DNA from: Microcella alkalica
GTDB lineage: Bacteria > Actinomycetota > Actinomycetes > Actinomycetales > Microbacteriaceae
Assembly (NCBI RefSeq): GCF_014137945.1
Contig: NZ_JACGWX010000003.1
Span: forward strand, 186,001-250,000
Length of the DNA stretch: 64,000 nt
Direction: 5' to 3'
Part shown: in pieces, positions 60,861 through 64,000 of the stretch
How the letters are laid out: the number at the start of each line of letters is the position of its first letter
Numbering within the stretch: the stretch's first letter is position 1
Position numbers and translations under genes: made by a program
The notes under the pieces: model-generated
What the model was told of the DNA's origin: nothing
Databases searched by the model: none
Seen by the model: the letters and a program-made list of their open reading frames with translations, nothing else

Positions 60861-61068
60861 TCAGGGTGCCATTCGTGACGCAGCCGCGCCGGTGCGCACC
60901 CCGGCCTCGAGCAGGGCATCCCAGCCCGATGCATCGAGGGCATCGAGGGCATCGAGCCGGGGGGCGGTGGACGCGACCGCGCACGGTGACGGCATCCAAG
61001 CCGTCGAGCGGGAGCCCGCCGAGATCCCAGGCGTTGTGGAGCCCGCTGATGGGGAGCGCACGCGCCAT
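60861..61068 (-). pseudogene. Truncated, frameshifted tyrosine phosphatase (Y_phosphatase3) N-terminus
   Basis: From the ATG at 61068 the frame reads ISGLHNAWDLGGLPLDGLDA and VRGRVHR, the family's usual N-terminus. A run of six C's then shifts the frame, and the continuation RLDALDALDASGWDALLEAG is in another frame, ending in a stop before the catalytic HCxxGxxR region. Only about 65 residues remain of a protein that is normally near 250. A 9-bp tandem repeat (60931-60957) lies inside. With it, the 356-base stretch 60807-61162 has no intact gene. Confidence 0.7.
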
Positions 61069-61148
61069 GGAGTCACAGGAATACGAATCCTCAGGTATTG
61101 CGAGTGAGTTCTGCGGCGCTCGACTACGCGGGCGCGCCCCGGCGGGTC

Positions 61149-61154
61149 TATGCT
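61149..61154 (+). promoter_or_regulatory. Leaderless-type -10 box (TATGCT)
   Basis: TATGCT lies eight bases before the GTG at 61163. Confidence 0.5.
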
Positions 61155-61162
61155 CGACCGCC

Positions 61163-61495
61163 GTGGGAGACATCCGGCCGCACCTGACCTCGAACGTCGA
61201 GCAGTTCAGCCAGCGCATCAAGATGCGGGATGACGTCGACCTCCCCCGTGAGGTCGAGCACTTCGCCAACTTCGCCGCCATCAAGGATGCCCGCGGGGCC
61301 GCTCGCGACCTCGAGGCGCTCGGGTACGCGGTGTCGGTGACCCGCCGCATGATCTTCCGCGCGACGCTGCGCGCGACGAAGCAGTCGACCGTCGACATCG
61401 AGACCGCCGACGCGATGGTCGAGGAGGTCTTCGGGGTGGTCGAGTCCCGTCGCGGCGACTACGACGGCTGGGGTGCTCCGGTCATTCAGCGGTAG
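61163..61495 (+). CDS. RraB-like ribonuclease E inhibitor-family protein
   Basis: A 110-residue protein matching the RraB domain (DUF695-neighbour, regulator of RNase E activity B). The DDVDLPREVEHFANF segment followed by ALGYAVSVTRR and a final RRGDYDGWGAP are typical. In E. coli RraB binds RNase E and alters mRNA decay; here the target is inferred. A GTG start at 61163 is used. It converges on the HIT gene with a 14-base overlap of 3' ends. Confidence 0.85.
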   Translation: MGDIRPHLTSNVEQFSQRIKMRDDVDLPREVEHFANFAAIKDARGAARDLEALGYAVSVTRRMIFRATLRATKQSTVDIETADAMVEEVFGVVESRRGDYDGWGAPVIQR

Positions 61496-62174
61496 GCGCC
61501 GGCTCGGGCGCCGATTCCGGCTCGGTGCTGACCGGGCCCTCGAGGTCGACTTCGTGCGGCTGCGCTAGCGGGCCCTCGGGCTCCTCCTTGATGCCCGAAA
61601 GCTCCCGGAGCTGCGCAGTGATCGCGTCGCGGAGCGGCTGGTGCCCCGGCTTGTACTGATGAAGGTCGTCCGTCCAGTGCGTCTCGCGGTAGTCCCAGAC
61701 GGGGCGCTGGGCCTTCGGCCCCTCCCACTCGTAGCGGGGGAAGACGTGCGCGTGCACGTACTCGTCGGTGTTGCCGAGGATCTCGATGTTGACGCGGCGA
61801 AACGCCGGGTCCTTCTCGATGCAGGCGCGCTCGACCGCGACCGCGAGGAGGTCCAGGTCGGCGAGGAACTGCAGGCGCTGCTCGCGAGTGAGCTCGCTCA
61901 GCATCGCGGCATCGCGGTGCTTGCTGATCAGGAGCGAGTAGCCGGGCAGGAACTGCGTGTCGCCGACGACGGCCCAGCCGCTCGATAGCTCGAGCATGAC
62001 CATGGGGTTCTCGCCTCGCGCGCTCGCCCCGACGCGGTCGTCGCGCCACGAGATCGCGGAGTCCTCCGAGGAGGAGGGGGAGGAGGAGGAGGAGGGATGC
62101 GCGCTGCCGACGGGAGCGGAGCCGGTGGGGACGTCGGCGGGATCCGCGTCGGCCTTCTTCGAGAAGAGGTTCAT
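61482..62174 (-). CDS. HIT-family protein
   Basis: A 230-residue protein. A Ser/Glu-rich 40-residue leader precedes a histidine-triad domain (about 45-190) with NIEILGNTDEYVHAHVFPRYEWEG, where HAHVF is the reduced triad of nucleotide hydrolases/transferases; GWAVVGDTQFLPGYSLLISKHR is the N-terminal strand pair. The substrate is likely a nucleotide or dinucleoside polyphosphate. The C-terminus is an acidic Pro/Glu tail. Confidence 0.9.
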   Translation of the reverse strand: MNLFSKKADADPADVPTGSAPVGSAHPSSSSSPSSSEDSAISWRDDRVGASARGENPMVMLELSSGWAVVGDTQFLPGYSLLISKHRDAAMLSELTREQRLQFLADLDLLAVAVERACIEKDPAFRRVNIEILGNTDEYVHAHVFPRYEWEGPKAQRPVWDYRETHWTDDLHQYKPGHQPLRDAITAQLRELSGIKEEPEGPLAQPHEVDLEGPVSTEPESAPEPAPTAE

Positions 62175-62197
62175 GAGGCGACCCTACTGAAGCGGAT

Positions 62198-62590
62198 TCA
62201 GCCGCGTGCGGGGGTTGCGTGCTCAGGGCGCTCGTGCTCGGGGCGCTCGTGCTCGGCGGCGTGGCGCGCAGCGTGCTCGGCGATCCGTGTCACGAGCTCG
62301 TACGGCATGGGCTTGGAGTACAGCAGATTGACCGTGTCCTTCGCCGACCGGTACTCCGCGATCGCCGCCTCGAACTCCTCGTCGCCGCCCGGGACGGGGT
62401 AGATGCCCGCGTGGTTCTTCCATCCCGCGAAGTGCAGCCAACAACCGCCGTCGAGTCGGATGGCGGGCATCCCGTACCGGATGCGCTCGTCGCCGCCCGG
62501 GGATGCGGCCCGGATGGCCTGACGGAGGCCGCGCAGGATCGGCTGCACATCGGTCGGGAATCGCGCGATGTAGTCGTCGACGTCGCTCAT
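62198..62590 (-). CDS. DUF1801 (YdhG/iron-chaperone-like) protein
   Basis: A 130-residue protein of the DUF1801/YdhG fold, small proteins related to frataxin-like chaperones. VDDYIARFPTDVQPILRGLRQAIRAASPG, ERIRYGMPAIRLDGG and HFAGWKNHAGIYPVPG are the family segments. A short repetitive tail HERPEHERPEHATPARG follows, encoded by repeated DNA, and may be a recent expansion. Function is unknown. It precedes the HIT gene on the same strand, 23 bases away. Confidence 0.9.
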   Translation of the reverse strand: MSDVDDYIARFPTDVQPILRGLRQAIRAASPGGDERIRYGMPAIRLDGGCWLHFAGWKNHAGIYPVPGGDEEFEAAIAEYRSAKDTVNLLYSKPMPYELVTRIAEHAARHAAEHERPEHERPEHATPARG

Positions 62591-62641
62591 GGTGCCGCCA
62601 GCATGAACCCCGGGCGAGAGAAGGTCAAGAGCGCGTCTGGA

Positions 62642-64000
62642 TCACAGCTCGGGCGCCCGCGGCGCGGCGACGCGAGTCACCCCGAGCGTCGAACCCGGTT
62701 CGTTCGCCGACGCCTCGAACGCGGCGGCGAGACCGAGGAGGCGCGCGTCGTCGTAGGCGCGACCGGCGAAGGTGAGCCCCACGGGCATTCCGATGTCGCT
62801 CATCAGCCCCATGCCTACCTGGACGCACGGGATGCCGAGGTGGCGCGGCACCAGGTTGCCGTTCGCGACCCAGGTTCCGTTGCGCCAGGCGAGCTCGGCG
62901 CTCGCGGGGTTCACGTCGGCATCAGCAGGGCCCACGTCGGCAACGGCGGGGAACACGACGGCATCGAGCCCGAGATCGTCCATCCACGCCTCGAGGTCGA
63001 CTCGACGCGCCTCCTCGAGCCCGCGGACGCCCGCCTCGACATTGGGGATTTCCGTGAGCGCCGGCACGCCGTCGCGTCGGGCCCTGCGCACGTACTCCTC
63101 GAGCGGCACGTCCTCGGGCGCGAACCGACCGAGGTGGTCGTCGTACCGACCGGGGAGCGCGCCCGGTGAGGTCGGAAAGATGAGCTCGGGGTCGACGTCG
63201 GCGAGATGCTGAAGGTTGGGGTCGCCGTTCGCCTGCAGGAACTCCTCCCAGCCCCACATCGAGAGCTCCCACAGCTCGGAGTCGGCGAATCCTGCGGGCA
63301 CGAGTCCGCGCGCGGTCAGAGAGCGGTCAACCGCACGACCGCGGCTCTCGTAGTTCGTCACGACCGGGAAGTCGACCTCGACCACCACCGCGCCGGCCGA
63401 CTCCAGGTCGCGCCTGGCCTTCTCCCACTGGGTGATCACGGTTCCGCGCGTCTCGATCCGGTCGGGCGAATCGGGGTCGGCACCGATGTACATGCGCGGG
63501 ACGCCGAGCCGAGCGCCCTCGAGCGCTGTCGCCCGAGCGGCGGGTGTACCGAGAGCGGCATATGACAGCGGGCGCACCGACGACGCGGCGGGGATGCTCA
63601 CCCATGGCTGGACCCGCCAGAAGTCGCCGCGCGCTTCGAGGTCGTCAGCGACGATCTGGTCGAGCACGAGCAGGAGATCGTCGACCGAGCGCGTGTAGGG
63701 CACGACGACGTCCATCGTCGGGACGAGCGGCCAGTTGCCGCGCACGGAGATGACGCCGCGGCTCGGGGTGTAGCAGACGAGGCCGTTGTTCGAGGCGGGC
63801 CCGCGCCCGCTCGACCAGGTCTCCTCCGCGAGGGCGAAGGCGCACAGCGACGCCCCAGCGGCGGTGCCTGAACCGTTCGACGACCCCGAGCCGAAGGGCG
63901 CGGTCAGCCAGTCAGGGTTGTACGGGCTCTCGGCCCGGCCGTAGAGGCCGCGCTGCATTCCGCCGTTGGCCATGGGCGGCATGTTGGTGAGCCCGAGGCA
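62642..64000 (-). CDS. Amidase (start outside window)
   Basis: The frame is open to the last base, so the N-terminus is missing; 452 residues are visible. The amidase-signature region is seen as APFGSGSSNGSGTAAGASL and then ETWSSGRGPASNNGLVCYTPSRG, a divergent form of the Ser-cisSer-Lys triad with SSGRGPAS in place of the usual GGSIRxPA. Later strands (VVVEVDFPVVTNYESR, LDAVVFPAV, GIPCVQVGMG, MPVGLTFAGRAYDDARLLGLA) match the amidase C-terminal half. The substrate is an unidentified amide or related compound. Confidence 0.9.
   Translation of the reverse strand, partial: CLGLTNMPPMANGGMQRGLYGRAESPYNPDWLTAPFGSGSSNGSGTAAGASLCAFALAEETWSSGRGPASNNGLVCYTPSRGVISVRGNWPLVPTMDVVVPYTRSVDDLLLVLDQIVADDLEARGDFWRVQPWVSIPAASSVRPLSYAALGTPAARATALEGARLGVPRMYIGADPDSPDRIETRGTVITQWEKARRDLESAGAVVVEVDFPVVTNYESRGRAVDRSLTARGLVPAGFADSELWELSMWGWEEFLQANGDPNLQHLADVDPELIFPTSPGALPGRYDDHLGRFAPEDVPLEEYVRRARRDGVPALTEIPNVEAGVRGLEEARRVDLEAWMDDLGLDAVVFPAVADVGPADADVNPASAELAWRNGTWVANGNLVPRHLGIPCVQVGMGLMSDIGMPVGLTFAGRAYDDARLLGLAAAFEASANEPGSTLGVTRVAAPRAPEL

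Overview
The window is very GC-rich with strong G/C third-position bias. It carries actinobacterial hallmarks: a 13E12-type DUF222/HNH gene, a SCO4848-type membrane protein, the SufS/SufU pair, split pntAa/pntAb/pntB genes, and many starts placed 6-9 bases after a TANNNT -10 box (leaderless transcripts). Gene content and codon style point to Microbacteriaceae (Actinomycetes); this is inference, as no rRNA or other taxonomic marker is present. The stretch looks chromosomal: no insertion sequence, phage or CRISPR array was seen. Both ends cut genes: a polytopic membrane protein at the left and an amidase at the right.

Left part (1-17.8 kb). A membrane protein is coupled to a membrane-anchored GH18 chitinase-like protein. 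They are followed by a thioredoxin-fold DUF255 protein, an MBL-fold hydrolase, a GNAT enzyme and an aldo/keto reductase. A methylcitrate-cycle operon (GntR regulator, prpD, prpB, prpC) for propionate use runs leftward behind a perfect 16-bp palindromic operator. An ArsR-type regulator, an APH-like kinase, the 1318-aa helicase HrpA and a YtcJ-type amidohydrolase come next.

Ribonucleotide reductase (17.9-21.8 kb). The small subunit has phenylalanine at the radical tyrosine position and aligns with the class Ic (Mn/Fe) type. The large subunit stops without its redox-active cysteine tail. A 30-codon ORF that overlaps its stop codon supplies a tail ending in CESCQ. Upstream lie two NrdR-like boxes and an inverted pair of perfect DnaA boxes.

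Middle (21.8-43.8 kb). Two MFS transporters, an FMN reductase, two aldo/keto reductases, an alpha/beta hydrolase and a siderophore-interacting protein precede a DUF4349 lipoprotein that overlaps the DUF222/HNH gene tail to tail. A complete mannitol PTS locus follows (mtlD, mtlF, mtlA, ptsI, ptsH, a free-standing EIIB-like protein and divergent mtlR). It contains the whole phosphorelay, including the general components EI and HPr. An alpha/beta hydrolase, a DDN-type reductase, sufS-sufU and a GAF-LuxR regulator come next.

Right part (43.8-64 kb). A three-gene proton-translocating transhydrogenase operon diverges from a tightly overlapping operon: 42-aa peptide, haem-oxygenase-like diiron enzyme, glycosyltransferase and CDGSH protein. 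Then come a DHFR-family protein, tRNA-Ala(CGC), galU, 5-formyl-THF cyclo-ligase, an FmdB zinc ribbon and mscL. A 1267-aa UvrD/Upf1-like helicase has lost its Walker A lysine and Walker B glutamate. A single-frame GNAT/RlmA-like methyltransferase fusion, a CDP-alcohol phosphotransferase, a broken tyrosine-phosphatase remnant, an RraB-like protein, a HIT protein, a DUF1801 protein and the partial amidase complete the window. The most novel-looking items are the split ribonucleotide reductase, the diiron-enzyme/glycosyltransferase/CDGSH operon, the degenerate helicase and the GNAT-methyltransferase fusion.
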